Source: JALONO01 sp038209965 (GTDB taxonomy: Bacteria > Bacteroidota > Bacteroidia > Cytophagales > Thermoflexibacteraceae). From it: a stretch of DNA of 39,284 nt. Of this stretch, positions 32,546 to 39,284 are shown one piece after another. The stretch's first letter is position 1, and every line of letters begins with the position of its first letter. A model generated the notes under the pieces. The model did not search any database. It had not been told where the DNA came from and saw only the letters and a program-made list of their open reading frames with translations. Location of the stretch: positions 1 to 39,284 of the forward strand of contig JBBQXF010000038.1 in assembly GCA_038209965.1 (NCBI GenBank). Reading direction: 5' to 3'. The translations under genes and the position numbers were made by a program.

Positions 32546-32707
32546 CTAAATCGTTGCCCTCTTTCCCTCTTCTTTTGCCGTGACCAGTACATGAGCAACA
32601 AACAACGTGCTGGTTACCAGCACTACTGTGCCCACGGCATAAATGGCCCATTGGGCCACGGATGACATAGAAGCCAAGGCTTCAGTATTGATTGTGTTCG
32701 ATTCCAT
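32546..32707 (-). CDS. Small single-span membrane protein, function unknown
   Basis: A 53-residue protein with a short acidic/polar N terminus (MESNTINTEALASMSSVAQ), one membrane span of about 22 residues (WAIYAVGTVVLVTSTLFVAHV), and a charged C terminus (TAKEEGKRATI). Its own terminator 25 bp downstream, normal codon composition and an AT-rich upstream region support a real gene. I cannot name a family. The ATG at 32705-32707 is the most natural start; an open frame continues upstream but would include a promoter-like AT-rich stretch. Confidence 0.6.
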   Translation of the reverse strand: MESNTINTEALASMSSVAQWAIYAVGTVVLVTSTLFVAHVLVTAKEEGKRATI

Positions 32708-32851
32708 AAGTAGATGTGTTTTAATTATTGTAGCCATTAAAGTTAAGGAATCATTGACGGAAAAGCAAATGATGCCCGGTTTACTCTTTCGGGAAATTCG
32801 GGTGTAATTTGCCGGCGCAACCCAAGGGGCCACACTTTACCAGTCAAATCC

Positions 32852-33334
32852 ATGCAAGCCACCCTATCCTACCAGCCCCGGCACAAGATCCGGCTGGTGA
32901 CCGCCGCCGCACTCTTCGACGGCCACGATGCTGCCATCAACCTCATGCGCCGGATCCTCCAGTCCTCGGGGGCAGAGGTGATCCATTTGGGCCACAACCG
33001 CTCGGCCCAAGAAGTAGTGGAATGCGCCATTCAAGAAGATGTGCAGGGAATTGCAGTCACCTCCTACCAAGGCGGGCACTTAGAATATTTCAAGTATATG
33101 TATGATTTGCTCCATGAGCGCGGGAGTGGCCACATCCGCCTATTTGGTGGCGGCGGGGGCACCATCCTGCCCACCGAGGTTGCCGAGCTGCACGCTTACG
33201 GCATCGCCCGGATCTATTCGCCCGATGATGGCCGGCAAATGGGGCTACAAGGGATGATCAACGATCTATTGCAAAAATGTGATTTTTCCACGTTGGAAGC
33301 CAGTGGTTTTATGGCCACTCACTTTGCTGGGTAG
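32852..33334 (+). CDS. Orphan B12-binding domain matching the N terminus of fused isobutyryl-CoA mutase (IcmF)
   Basis: A 160-residue Rossmann-like cobalamin-binding domain. HKIRLVTAAALFDGHDAAIN holds D23-G-H25, where the His would be the lower axial ligand of adenosylcobalamin; VIHLGHNRSAQEVVECAIQE, GIAVTSYQGGHLEYFKYMYD and RLFGGGGGTILPTEVAELHA follow. These stretches match the first domain of IcmF, a fusion of B12 domain, G-protein chaperone and mutase subunit. Here the frame stops after LQGMINDLLQKCDFSTLEAS plus ten residues, where IcmF would go on for about 900 more. None of the downstream frames continues it. It is either a stand-alone cobalamin-binding protein or the remnant of a deletion. 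The fold call is firm; function is uncertain. Confidence 0.85.
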   Translation: MQATLSYQPRHKIRLVTAAALFDGHDAAINLMRRILQSSGAEVIHLGHNRSAQEVVECAIQEDVQGIAVTSYQGGHLEYFKYMYDLLHERGSGHIRLFGGGGGTILPTEVAELHAYGIARIYSPDDGRQMGLQGMINDLLQKCDFSTLEASGFMATHFAG

Positions 33335-33937
33335 GGGCAAGTGGCATTGGTTTTGTTGAATGCGGGCAATGTATGTTTCTATATTTAGAAACTCTGGTCA
33401 TCTTTGTGGCATTTAACAATGATAGTGACCGATGAGATATTTTGAGACAAGGTTTGCAAAAGCATTGATCCCAGCAATATATCTGCCAGGGCAGGGGCCG
33501 GGTCGCCAAGTGCCAAGGTCAGTCCCGAAGGGGTGACATCCCTGCTCCACAGCAGGTGCGGCCCGCCGGGGTGTAGCAAAAAATTCGGGCCGCCAAACCC
33601 GGTTTCCCCGAGCTGGGCATTCTGGATCCGAAGGCTATGTTCAAAGCCCAGTGGAACTTTGAAAACGCAGTAAAATCAGCCAAGAACGACCCGAACCTTT
33701 TTTTAACCCCCAATCCCAGCCGATAATATGATTGATGCGCCTAAAATGGCAGACACAGCGTGATGAATTTGATTTTCCACCCAACCCATTAATTTGGTGG
33801 CACATTTGCATTTTTGCCAGTTCCCGGAGGAACCGCTGGGCGGGCCCAAAAAGGGTTCCCGATAAGACCTAGCACCCGATCAAAGACGTTGGTTTGGTGC
33901 AGGTTGGCAGATTCAGGGCCTATTCGCCGAGCAAAAG
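33335..33937. other. Gene-poor stretch after the truncated IcmF domain, possible gene remnant
   Basis: About 600 bp without an intact gene. On the minus strand, roughly 33684 down to 33385, an open frame without a proper start reads FYCVFKVPLGFEHSLRIQNA and then GETGFGGPNFLLHPGGPHLL, with codon use like the host's coding DNA. It may be the eroded tail of a lost gene; I do not recognise it. No insertion-sequence end, tRNA or repeat marks a breakpoint. Confidence 0.35.
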
Positions 33938-34156
33938 CTATTTCGTCAAGATCTTCCGGCAGGGGCAGCCCTGATCCGTGTTGAAAAACTTGCGCCCAAA
34001 CGACGAGTGCACCACCCCGATGTGCCGCTGTTCTTGAATCTTGGGGGTGCGGGAAAGTTGACCGGGCCGCTCCCGGGGCGTGGCTGCCGCTGGCCGTTTG
34101 TCTCCACAGGAAGCGAGCAGCAGGCCCAAGCAAGCAATGGCTATGACGATTTTCAT
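33938..34156 (-). CDS. Small lipoprotein with a C-P-C motif, function unknown
   Basis: A 72-residue predicted lipoprotein. MKIVIAIACLGLLLASC gives a signal with lipobox LASC and Cys17. The mature part is basic and short (GDKRPAAATPRERPGQLSRT, then PKIQEQRHIGVVHSSFGRKF) and ends NTDQGCPCRKILTK with two cysteines. It is the gene directly downstream of the metal-receptor lipoprotein (63 bp apart, same strand), suggesting a shared transcript. I do not know a family. The other reading frame of the same strand also stays open to 33789, so a frameshifted longer protein cannot be excluded. Confidence 0.55.
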   Translation of the reverse strand: MKIVIAIACLGLLLASCGDKRPAAATPRERPGQLSRTPKIQEQRHIGVVHSSFGRKFFNTDQGCPCRKILTK

Positions 34157-34219
34157 GGGTATACTTTTCAGTAAAATTACTATTTTGGCCAGCAATAACC
34201 AAACAAAGGGTTGCGCGCC

Positions 34220-35425
34220 CTATTTGGCCGGGAGTTGGCGATAAAAATATAGCTCATGCCGGGGCAACAGCGACGGGTGAAAAATCTTTACCAAGTCTTG
34301 CAGGACCAGATCCGGGCGCAACACCCCCAGTTCCCAATAAACATTGCCCCCAGTGGGCAGGATCTGCTGGTCATTGTTGAACAATTGTTGGGTTTGCACC
34401 GCCGCAAAATTGGCAAAGCGCTGATCTGCCGCCACCAGCGAAGCAACCGTGGGATAATTGCCGGGGTTGATGTTGATCCAAATTTGCCCCGCCTTGGCCT
34501 TGGCAAATACGGCTTCCAAGCCCAGTCTTTGGCTGCCCAATGTCGTATCGGTTTGCCACAGGTAGTCGCCGCCAGCATCGCGGATAAGCTGCGCGGGGAA
34601 ACTCCGGCCGCCGGGCATGTACCAAATATCTTGATACGGGGCACTGGCAAAAACGGTGGGCCGCTTGCTCACCGTTTGCACTTTGGCCACGAGGGCCAAG
34701 TAATTTTGTTCAATCAAACCAAACAGGCTGTCGGCTTGGTGCGTTCTGCCCGTGAGCAATCCTGCCACTTTGACCCACTCGGCCCGGCCCAAGGGGGTTT
34801 CTTCCATATAATCGGCATTGATCAGGGCCTTGATCCCCAGTTGGGCCAGCCGATCATAAACGGGACTGCTGCCATCCATGCCATAAGCCATCACCAAATC
34901 TGGCCCTAGGCCCAACACCGCTTCAGGGTTGAGACCGCCATTTTCGGTGCCAACTTCCCGAATGCGACCGTTGGCCACCAATTGGCGTACTTGGGGGCTG
35001 CACAAGTATTTGGTTTGCGAAAACCCCACGATGCTGCCCGCCGCCCCAATGTGCTCGAGCATGGGCGCGTGGGTGGTGGAGGTGCACACCAAGCGCTGCA
35101 CCGGTGTGGTGATCAGCACTGCCCCCGGCGGCAGATCGGTGGGCGTGGCCGCTCCTCGCGGAACGAGCGCATAAATAAAGGCCGACGATTTGCCAGCCCA
35201 TGCCTGCTTGACTGTCAACAAAGCATAGCCATTTTGTAGCGATATCGCAAAGCGTTTGGCATATCGGGGGGCGGATGGATCCTGGGCTGACCACTGCGCA
35301 TTTTGATCGGTCGCCTGCCGAGCCGCTGGGTCGCAACCAGCGCAAAGGAGGGCCCAAACTAGGAAAATGGCCCAATTGGACAGCAAGCGCGCCCGCGAAA
35401 ACCGATGGTTGAATAGAAATAGCAT
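34220..35425 (-). CDS. ABC transporter substrate-binding lipoprotein, helical-backbone metal receptor family (FecB/BtuF-like)
   Basis: A 401-residue lipoprotein: a signal with lipobox LCAGC and Cys31, then two alpha/beta lobes joined by a long helix. Family landmarks are RLVCTSTTHAPMLEHIGAAG and SIVGFSQTKYLCSPQVRQLV in the first lobe, then LNPEAVLGLGPDLVMAYGMD. The second lobe has TVFASAPYQDIWYMPGGRSF, LIRDAGGDYLWQTDTTLGSQ, and a conserved GNVYWELGVLRPDLVLQDLV. Such proteins deliver iron-siderophore, heme or cobalamin to an ABC importer; no permease or ATPase gene is in view, so the ligand is open. ATG 35423-35425 gives the best signal peptide. The nearby B12-domain relic makes cobalamin conceivable, but this is only a guess. 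Confidence 0.87.
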   Translation of the reverse strand: MLFLFNHRFSRARLLSNWAIFLVWALLCAGCDPAARQATDQNAQWSAQDPSAPRYAKRFAISLQNGYALLTVKQAWAGKSSAFIYALVPRGAATPTDLPPGAVLITTPVQRLVCTSTTHAPMLEHIGAAGSIVGFSQTKYLCSPQVRQLVANGRIREVGTENGGLNPEAVLGLGPDLVMAYGMDGSSPVYDRLAQLGIKALINADYMEETPLGRAEWVKVAGLLTGRTHQADSLFGLIEQNYLALVAKVQTVSKRPTVFASAPYQDIWYMPGGRSFPAQLIRDAGGDYLWQTDTTLGSQRLGLEAVFAKAKAGQIWININPGNYPTVASLVAADQRFANFAAVQTQQLFNNDQQILPTGGNVYWELGVLRPDLVLQDLVKIFHPSLLPRHELYFYRQLPAK

Positions 35426-35476
35426 GGCACAAAGGTAGGAATTGATGGGCAAATGCGCAGGGCAAGGCGGGCATTG

Positions 35477-35488
35477 GTTGGAACCAAC
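35477..35488. promoter_or_regulatory. Palindrome in the divergent region before the GbsR-like gene
   Basis: GTTGGAACCAAC is a perfect 5-2-5 palindrome midway in the 178-bp region separating the receptor lipoprotein (minus) and the regulator (plus). It could be an operator for the regulator; this is speculative. Confidence 0.25.
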
Positions 35489-35573
35489 GCATGCTACTTA
35501 AGTCGGGCCCGCCAACCATTTTGATTTTTTTGCGGGACAGGGATACCGGTGCTAAATAGTATCAAAGAATTTC

Positions 35574-35581
35574 TATATTTG
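35574..35581 (+). promoter_or_regulatory. Candidate -7 promoter box of the GbsR-like gene
   Basis: TATATTTG is a perfect TAnnTTTG match 22 bases before the ATG at 35604; the transcript would start near 35588. There is no TTG at the usual -33 distance. Confidence 0.45.
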
Positions 35582-35603
35582 TCAAAACTTATTGAAACTT
35601 CCG

Positions 35604-36110
35604 ATGGAACTAGAAGCGGCCAAAGATCATTTTGTGCAAACTTGGGGCACATTGGGCACCAATTGGGGCATCAGCCGGACGATGGCCCAGATTCATGCCC
35701 TGTTGCTCATGTCGCCCGATCCGCTCAGCACGGAAGAGGTGATGGACAAGCTGCACATTTCGCGGGGCAATGCCAACATGACCCTCCGCGACCTGATCAA
35801 CTGGGGGCTAGTCCAAAAAGTAATTAAAACTGGTGAGCGCAAAGAGTTTTTTTCGGCCGAAAAAGACATTTGGGAAGTGGCCAAGTGCATTGCCCGGGAG
35901 CGTAAACGGCGCGAACTCGATCAGATGAAAAAGGCGATCGATCAATTGGCCGAGGTTACTGGGGATCCCAAGGACAAAAATTACGCTGCCTTCATTGACA
36001 CGGTCAAGAGTATCCAACAATTTTCCGGCAGTGTGGATACCCTGCTCACCAAGGTGATCAACTCGGACAAAAACTGGTTCCTCAAAAGTTTGATCAAGCT
36101 ATTTACCTAA
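35604..36110 (+). CDS. GbsR/MarR-like winged-helix transcriptional regulator
   Basis: A 168-residue DNA-binding protein. Residues about 15-85 form the winged helix: FVQTWGTLGTNWGISRTMAQ, IHALLLMSPDPLSTEEVMDK, recognition helix HISRGNANMTLRDLINWGLV, and wing VIKTGERKEFFSAEKDIWEV. A helical C-terminal part (ARERKRRELDQMKKAIDQLA) probably dimerises. The GTNWGISR-x-x-A-x-I-H-A-L-L motif is that of GbsR-like regulators, known in Bacillus for glycine-betaine genes; here the target is unknown. It is divergent from the receptor lipoprotein and convergent (16 bp apart) with the TauE/SafE permease gene. ATG 35604 is used rather than an upstream TTG. Confidence 0.87.
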   Translation: MELEAAKDHFVQTWGTLGTNWGISRTMAQIHALLLMSPDPLSTEEVMDKLHISRGNANMTLRDLINWGLVQKVIKTGERKEFFSAEKDIWEVAKCIARERKRRELDQMKKAIDQLAEVTGDPKDKNYAAFIDTVKSIQQFSGSVDTLLTKVINSDKNWFLKSLIKLFT

Positions 36111-36125
36111 CTTCCGGCGGTGCCC

Positions 36126-36911
36126 TTAGCCAAAAAAAGTGCCCAACCAAGCAAATACCCCGAACAAACTCCCAATGGAAACCACCACCACGGCCACTAA
36201 GAGCCGGTGGGTCCAGGTGGCGGCATGAGGGCTGGTAAGCGCAAAACGGGCCGCCACCCATGCGCCCAAGCTTTGGCCAATGGCCATGACCCCACCGTAC
36301 AGCCAGTGGACTTGGTTGTACCAGATGAAAATAACCAAGGCCGGAATGGTGAGGAACAACACAATCGTCATTTTGAGCACCGTGGCCTCTTGGGTATTAA
36401 AGCGGGCCCCCAATACGAGGGCCACCATCAGGAAAATCCCGATCCCTGCCTGAATGAACCCACCATAAAACCCCACGGCAAAAAAAATGGCCAAATTGAG
36501 CACTGTCTTGTTCTGGGCGGCTTCACTCACGGCCCGCTGCCATTTTTTGGGTTTGTAGATGATAACTCCCAGCATGACCACCATCACTGTGCCCAGCACT
36601 TTTTCCATCACCTCTTTATTGAGATCGGTGGCAACAATGGCCCCCAAAATGGATCCGGCAATGGCTGGAACAATAAACCATTCTGAGCCGGGCACGTGCA
36701 TTTTGCTTTGGCGGGCAAACGTCCCCACCCCAACGAGGCTTTGCACCAAAACGCCCAAACGATTGGTTCCGTTGGCCACGTTGGCGGGTAGGCCCGCAAA
36801 CACCAACATGGCCAATGAAACCAGCGAACCGCTACCCGTGAGCGTGTTGACAAACCCCGCCAAAGCACCCGAGGCGATCAGTAGGGGAAATATGTACCAT
36901 TCAGTTTGCAT
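36126..36911 (-). CDS. Sulfite exporter TauE/SafE-family permease
   Basis: A 261-residue membrane permease with two homologous halves of about four spans each. The first half has GALAGFVNTLTGSGSLVSLA followed by NVANGTNRLGVLVQSLVGVG, the second has GFYGGFIQAGIGIFLMVALV and the matching T-L-K-M-x-x segment (FNTQEATVLKMTIVLFLTIP). The G-x-x-x-G-S/G-G positions facing each other are typical of TauE/SafE proteins, which export or import sulfite, sulfonates or other organic anions; the anion here is unknown. ATG 36909-36911 is chosen over a TTG nine codons upstream. Thirty-one bases separate it from the zinc-ribbon gene on the same strand. Confidence 0.88.
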   Translation of the reverse strand: MQTEWYIFPLLIASGALAGFVNTLTGSGSLVSLAMLVFAGLPANVANGTNRLGVLVQSLVGVGTFARQSKMHVPGSEWFIVPAIAGSILGAIVATDLNKEVMEKVLGTVMVVMLGVIIYKPKKWQRAVSEAAQNKTVLNLAIFFAVGFYGGFIQAGIGIFLMVALVLGARFNTQEATVLKMTIVLFLTIPALVIFIWYNQVHWLYGGVMAIGQSLGAWVAARFALTSPHAATWTHRLLVAVVVVSIGSLFGVFAWLGTFFG

Positions 36912-36942
36912 GGGGGCAAATTGGGGGTTTTTGGCCAAATTG

Positions 36943-37362
36943 TCAACCCGCCGCTTGCTTTTCCACCTTGCAACAAATCACGTCAAACACCGTTTTGTAG
37001 GCCGGCACGAGCGATTTGGCATAACTGTCAAACTTATCGAGCAAGGTTTCGCCGGGGCGGCTACGGGTCACGGAAAGCACACCCTGCCAAGTGGCCAAGT
37101 GGTTTTCATGGGTTTCGTAGGTCAACCAGAGCAATAGGATGAAGTTGTGTTTGAAACTGTCCGCGATTGGTTGAAAAAAATCCACCTCGATGTACTTATT
37201 GTTTCCCTTTGCGATGTGTGAGGGCAACAAAACACCATTTCCGTGTGCTGGTTCCTCATAACAACGGTTACAGAGGAGCGGCATAAATTCATTTTCAGCA
37301 ATCTTGTAGCAATTTGCGCAGCGAGAAAGGTTTTTTTCGGTCACCTCGTTTTTGTTGAGCAT
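36943..37362 (-). CDS. Zinc-ribbon-like protein, function unknown
   Basis: A 139-residue soluble protein. Near the N terminus is a C-x-x-C ... C-x-x-C pair: Cys15/Cys18 (RCANCYK) and Cys31/Cys34 (LCNRCYEE), a spacing that fits a small zinc ribbon. The rest is aromatic-rich with alternating strands and helices (YIEVDFFQPIADSFKHNFIL, LTYETHENHLATWQGVLS), ending in a helix with two more Cys (VICCK). I do not recognise a family. Its stop lies 31 bp before the TauE/SafE start on the same strand, so cotranscription is likely. It starts at ATG 37360-37362. Confidence 0.65.
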   Translation of the reverse strand: MLNKNEVTEKNLSRCANCYKIAENEFMPLLCNRCYEEPAHGNGVLLPSHIAKGNNKYIEVDFFQPIADSFKHNFILLLWLTYETHENHLATWQGVLSVTRSRPGETLLDKFDSYAKSLVPAYKTVFDVICCKVEKQAAG

Positions 37363-37583
37363 GGCGAAACCTAGATTAAAGTAATAAAAAGCGAGTTTAT
37401 ACCAAGGTTATTGTGGTTTTGGGCATAGAAAAGACTAAGTTGGTCTCTAAAACGTTGTGTGATTAAAAGCCCCAACCGACATTGGTTGGAGGAGATTTAT
37501 TTACAGGTGGGTAGTGGTGGGCGTTAGTTGGAAGTCATTTTCAGCTTAAATATAAAGAAAAAAATTTGATCCTCTTTTTTTCT
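37363..37583. other. Divergent spacer before the beta-lactamase-family gene
   Basis: About 220 bp, AT-rich near both ends. CCAACC (37472-37477) and GGTTGG (37484-37489) form a small inverted repeat. No clear promoter box or RNA gene is seen. Confidence 0.3.
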
Positions 37584-38951
37584 ATGCTTTTTTTAAATAT
37601 TGGCCCGTCGGCCTCAATCATTTCGTTGCTTTTTGCGGGTTTTCGAGCAGTGGTGCTCCTCAGTTTGGGGGGCCTGGTGGCTTGCGACGTGGCCAACTCC
37701 CAAAAGCCGGGCCCAGTTTGGGACACCTTGATCGTCAAAGTGCCGCCCAAACTCCCGATCGCCAATTTCCCGGTCGGCTTTGCTGGAACCGCCCAACTGG
37801 ACAGGGTGATGGAACATTTCCGGGCGCAGTGGCAGCTCAACGGGGTGTCGGTGGCCATTGCGCACGAGGGCAGGCTGGTCTACGCCAAGGGATTTGGCTT
37901 GGCCGATGCCGAAACGGGTGTAGCTACCACGCCCCAGCACCAATTCCGGGTGGCCAGCGTATCAAAACTGGTCACGGCAGTGGCCATCATGCAACTCGTG
38001 GAAGCCGGCCGGCTCCGCCTGACCGACAAAGTATTTGGGCCGGGCGGGATCCTGCGCGACAGCGTCTATTCGGCCGCTCGCGACCCCCGGGTGTATGACA
38101 TAGAAGTGCAACACCTGCTCCGCCACACCGGCGGGTGGCGCAACCGGCTCCGGGCCGATCCCATGTTTGTCCCGCTCGAGATCGCGGCCGCTACCAACAC
38201 CCCGCCACCGGCCAGTTTGGCAGCCATTACGCAATACATGTTCAAACAAGAAATGTTGGCCAGCCCGGGCACTTTTTTCGACTATTCCAATTTTGGTTAC
38301 TGCCTACTGGGCAAGGTGGTGGAACAAGTGAGCGGCCTCACCTACGAAAACTATGTGCGCCAAATGCTGCTCCACCCGCTGGGCATCGGGCAGATGCGGC
38401 TGGCCTGCAACCGCTACACCGACAAAGCCCCCAACGAAGTGCGCTATTATGACTACCCGGGGGCCAAACCCAAACTTTCTTGCTATGGCACCGGCGATAT
38501 GGTGAGCCGCGCCTACGAAGGGATGAACATCGAGATCCTCGGCCCGGCTGGCGGCTGGGTGGCCTCCCCGATCGAGTTGCTCCGCTTTGTGCTGGCTGTG
38601 GATGGCCTGAACACGCTCCCGGACTTGCTCCAGCCCCGAACCATTGACCTGATGACTAACCAAAACCAGATCGACAGCCTGAACAACCCAGAAATTGGCT
38701 GGCGCTATTGTGGGGCGCAGACTTGGCTCCGCACGGGCAGTTTTGGCGGTACTCACGCGCTACTGGCCCGGCAAGCCAATGGCCTTACTTGGGTGTGGGT
38801 GAGCAATACGAGTGCGTGGCGCGGCCCCAATTTCAGCAATGATGTTTGGGAAATGATGAACCAGGCACTGGCCCAAGTGACCCAATGGCCCGAGCGCGAT
38901 TTTTTTGCGGCTGATACCGTGCTATTGGATCGTGGGCAAACTGTTCAATAA
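37584..38951 (+). CDS. Class C beta-lactamase-family serine hydrolase, lipoprotein
   Basis: A 455-residue serine hydrolase. The N terminus has two hydrophobic stretches and a lipobox-like LVAC with Cys34, so it is probably membrane-anchored outside the cytoplasm. The active site S-x-x-K is S125-V-S-K128 (FRVASVSKLVTA), and the Y-x-N motif is Y234-S-N236 (FFDYSNFGYCLLG). The HTGG segment after LLRHTGGW is typical of the esterase/D-aminopeptidase branch of the family. The third motif is not a clear KTG: near SFGGTHALL there is a G-G-T-H in its place. The enzyme may be a peptidase or esterase rather than an antibiotic-hydrolysing lactamase. ATG 37584 is used; a TTG lies 6 codons upstream. Confidence 0.9.
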   Translation: MLFLNIGPSASIISLLFAGFRAVVLLSLGGLVACDVANSQKPGPVWDTLIVKVPPKLPIANFPVGFAGTAQLDRVMEHFRAQWQLNGVSVAIAHEGRLVYAKGFGLADAETGVATTPQHQFRVASVSKLVTAVAIMQLVEAGRLRLTDKVFGPGGILRDSVYSAARDPRVYDIEVQHLLRHTGGWRNRLRADPMFVPLEIAAATNTPPPASLAAITQYMFKQEMLASPGTFFDYSNFGYCLLGKVVEQVSGLTYENYVRQMLLHPLGIGQMRLACNRYTDKAPNEVRYYDYPGAKPKLSCYGTGDMVSRAYEGMNIEILGPAGGWVASPIELLRFVLAVDGLNTLPDLLQPRTIDLMTNQNQIDSLNNPEIGWRYCGAQTWLRTGSFGGTHALLARQANGLTWVWVSNTSAWRGPNFSNDVWEMMNQALAQVTQWPERDFFAADTVLLDRGQTVQ

Positions 38952-39080
38952 TGGACAGTTTTAACCGGTGGCGGTCAGTAATTATCAAGATAAAAAATTT
39001 AATTATTTGATTGTCAAAAGTATATATTGGGTGCTTGCTTTGAATAGACTATTGCGACCCGAATTTAAACCGTGCGTCTT

Positions 39081-39284
39081 ATGGCCTACATTGCGGTGCC
39101 GCTGCCCAATCTGCCGGGCAAGCATGATATCGAGATCGACGTGACCATCAATGGCCAGAAACAACAGTTGCACTACCGGGTGGAACCGCTCTACTGGGAA
39201 GATTGCGGCGTACCCAGCTTCGATCGGGCCGACTGCATCCGCCACCTGCTCAATGACTACGATCAAAACTGGGCATGGTACTAC
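39081..39284 (+). CDS. Unknown protein, partial (cut by the right edge)
   Basis: The first 68 codons of an open frame that runs off the window: MAYIAVPLPNLPGKHDIEID, then VTINGQKQQLHYRVEPLYWE, then a segment with two Cys (DCGVPSFDRADCIRHLLNDY). The codon use matches the neighbours' coding DNA and no stop interrupts it, so a real gene is likely. It lies 129 bp after the serine hydrolase stop. I cannot assign a family from this fragment. Confidence 0.55.
   Translation, partial: MAYIAVPLPNLPGKHDIEIDVTINGQKQQLHYRVEPLYWEDCGVPSFDRADCIRHLLNDYDQNWAWYY

Noticed and set aside
33789..34202. A 137-codon minus-strand open frame overlapping the small lipoprotein
   Set aside because: Its N-terminal half is out of frame with a clean lipoprotein signal; only its C-terminal half looks protein-like, so it is mentioned as an alternative rather than called.
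32461..35603. Cobalamin riboswitch near the B12-domain and receptor genes
   Set aside because: I found no B12-box-like GCCACTG with the expected surrounding structure in the intergenic DNA of this part.
37584..38951. A true antibiotic-resistance beta-lactamase
   Set aside because: S-x-x-K and Y-x-N are present, but the KTG motif is not clear and the protein is a long lipoprotein, which fits the broad esterase/peptidase branch better.
1..39284. CRISPR array, insertion sequence, prophage or toxin-antitoxin pair
   Set aside because: No regularly spaced repeats, transposase, integrase or phage structural genes were seen; the small frames checked lack toxin or antitoxin motifs.

Overview
The window looks like chromosomal DNA of a Bacteroidota bacterium, most likely from the Cytophagales side of the phylum. 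Evidence: genes lack Shine-Dalgarno sequences; several starts are preceded by the phylum's TAnnTTTG promoter box; and the gene content is typical of the group (PadR plus double-PspC membrane protein, DUF6090-type and DUF2853-type proteins, a GbsR-like regulator, an IcmF-type B12 domain, FKBP lipoprotein). Coding DNA is GC-rich with heavy use of TTG (Leu) and GCC (Ala). Spacers, and one stretch near 4.8-5.6 kb, are much more AT-rich. I see no phage, insertion sequence, CRISPR array or rRNA.

Layout. 0-4.3 kb: the N-terminal two thirds of tatC (runs off the left edge), a tandem UspA protein, a VTT-domain membrane protein overlapping it tail to tail, an FKBP lipoprotein and an NrnA-like DHH phosphoesterase. 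4.3-5.8 kb: gene-poor, with one AT-rich membrane-protein gene that carries a frameshift. 5.8-10.8 kb: purH, then padR and a large PspC protein closed by a perfect intrinsic terminator. 10.9-13.8 kb: an SDR oxidoreductase, a small coiled-coil protein, moaE and a membrane protein. 13.8-17.1 kb: the best-defined block, a minus-strand operon tRNA-Trp, secE, nusG, rplK, rplA, rplJ, rplL with a near-consensus promoter just before the tRNA and a strong terminator right after rplL; rpoBC and tuf, the usual neighbours, are absent.

17.1-28.6 kb: housekeeping and catabolic genes, mostly on the plus strand. They are a coiled-coil membrane protein, an MBL-fold hydrolase, an acyl-CoA dehydrogenase, a VOC protein, an NT5C-like nucleotidase, a YbjJ-like MFS transporter, a frameshifted GNAT gene, a core-type MetE homologue, another GNAT, a SpoU methyltransferase, a DUF6090-like protein, a DapA-family lyase/aldolase, a TrpF-like barrel lacking the catalytic Cys, and a secreted protein. 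28.9-32.7 kb: a DUF2853-like protein with a 19-bp-stem terminator, a large membrane protein, a 2-hydroxyacid dehydrogenase translationally coupled to a RidA-family protein, and a 53-residue membrane protein. 32.8-34.2 kb: an orphan B12-binding domain that matches the N terminus of the fused mutase IcmF but stops at the domain boundary, followed by about 600 bp without a convincing gene. 34-39.3 kb: a small Cys-containing lipoprotein, a metal/siderophore/cobalamin-type receptor lipoprotein, a GbsR-like regulator, a TauE/SafE permease, a zinc-ribbon-like protein, a class C beta-lactamase-family lipoprotein, and the start of an unknown gene cut by the right edge.

I did not find a clearly new multi-gene system. 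The observations most worth a second look are the truncated IcmF domain, the shortened ribosomal operon with its tRNA leader, the Cys-less TrpF family member, the coupled RidA/dehydrogenase pair, and two genes each broken by one base in a homopolymer run. Function names come from recognising family motifs by eye; no database search was run.
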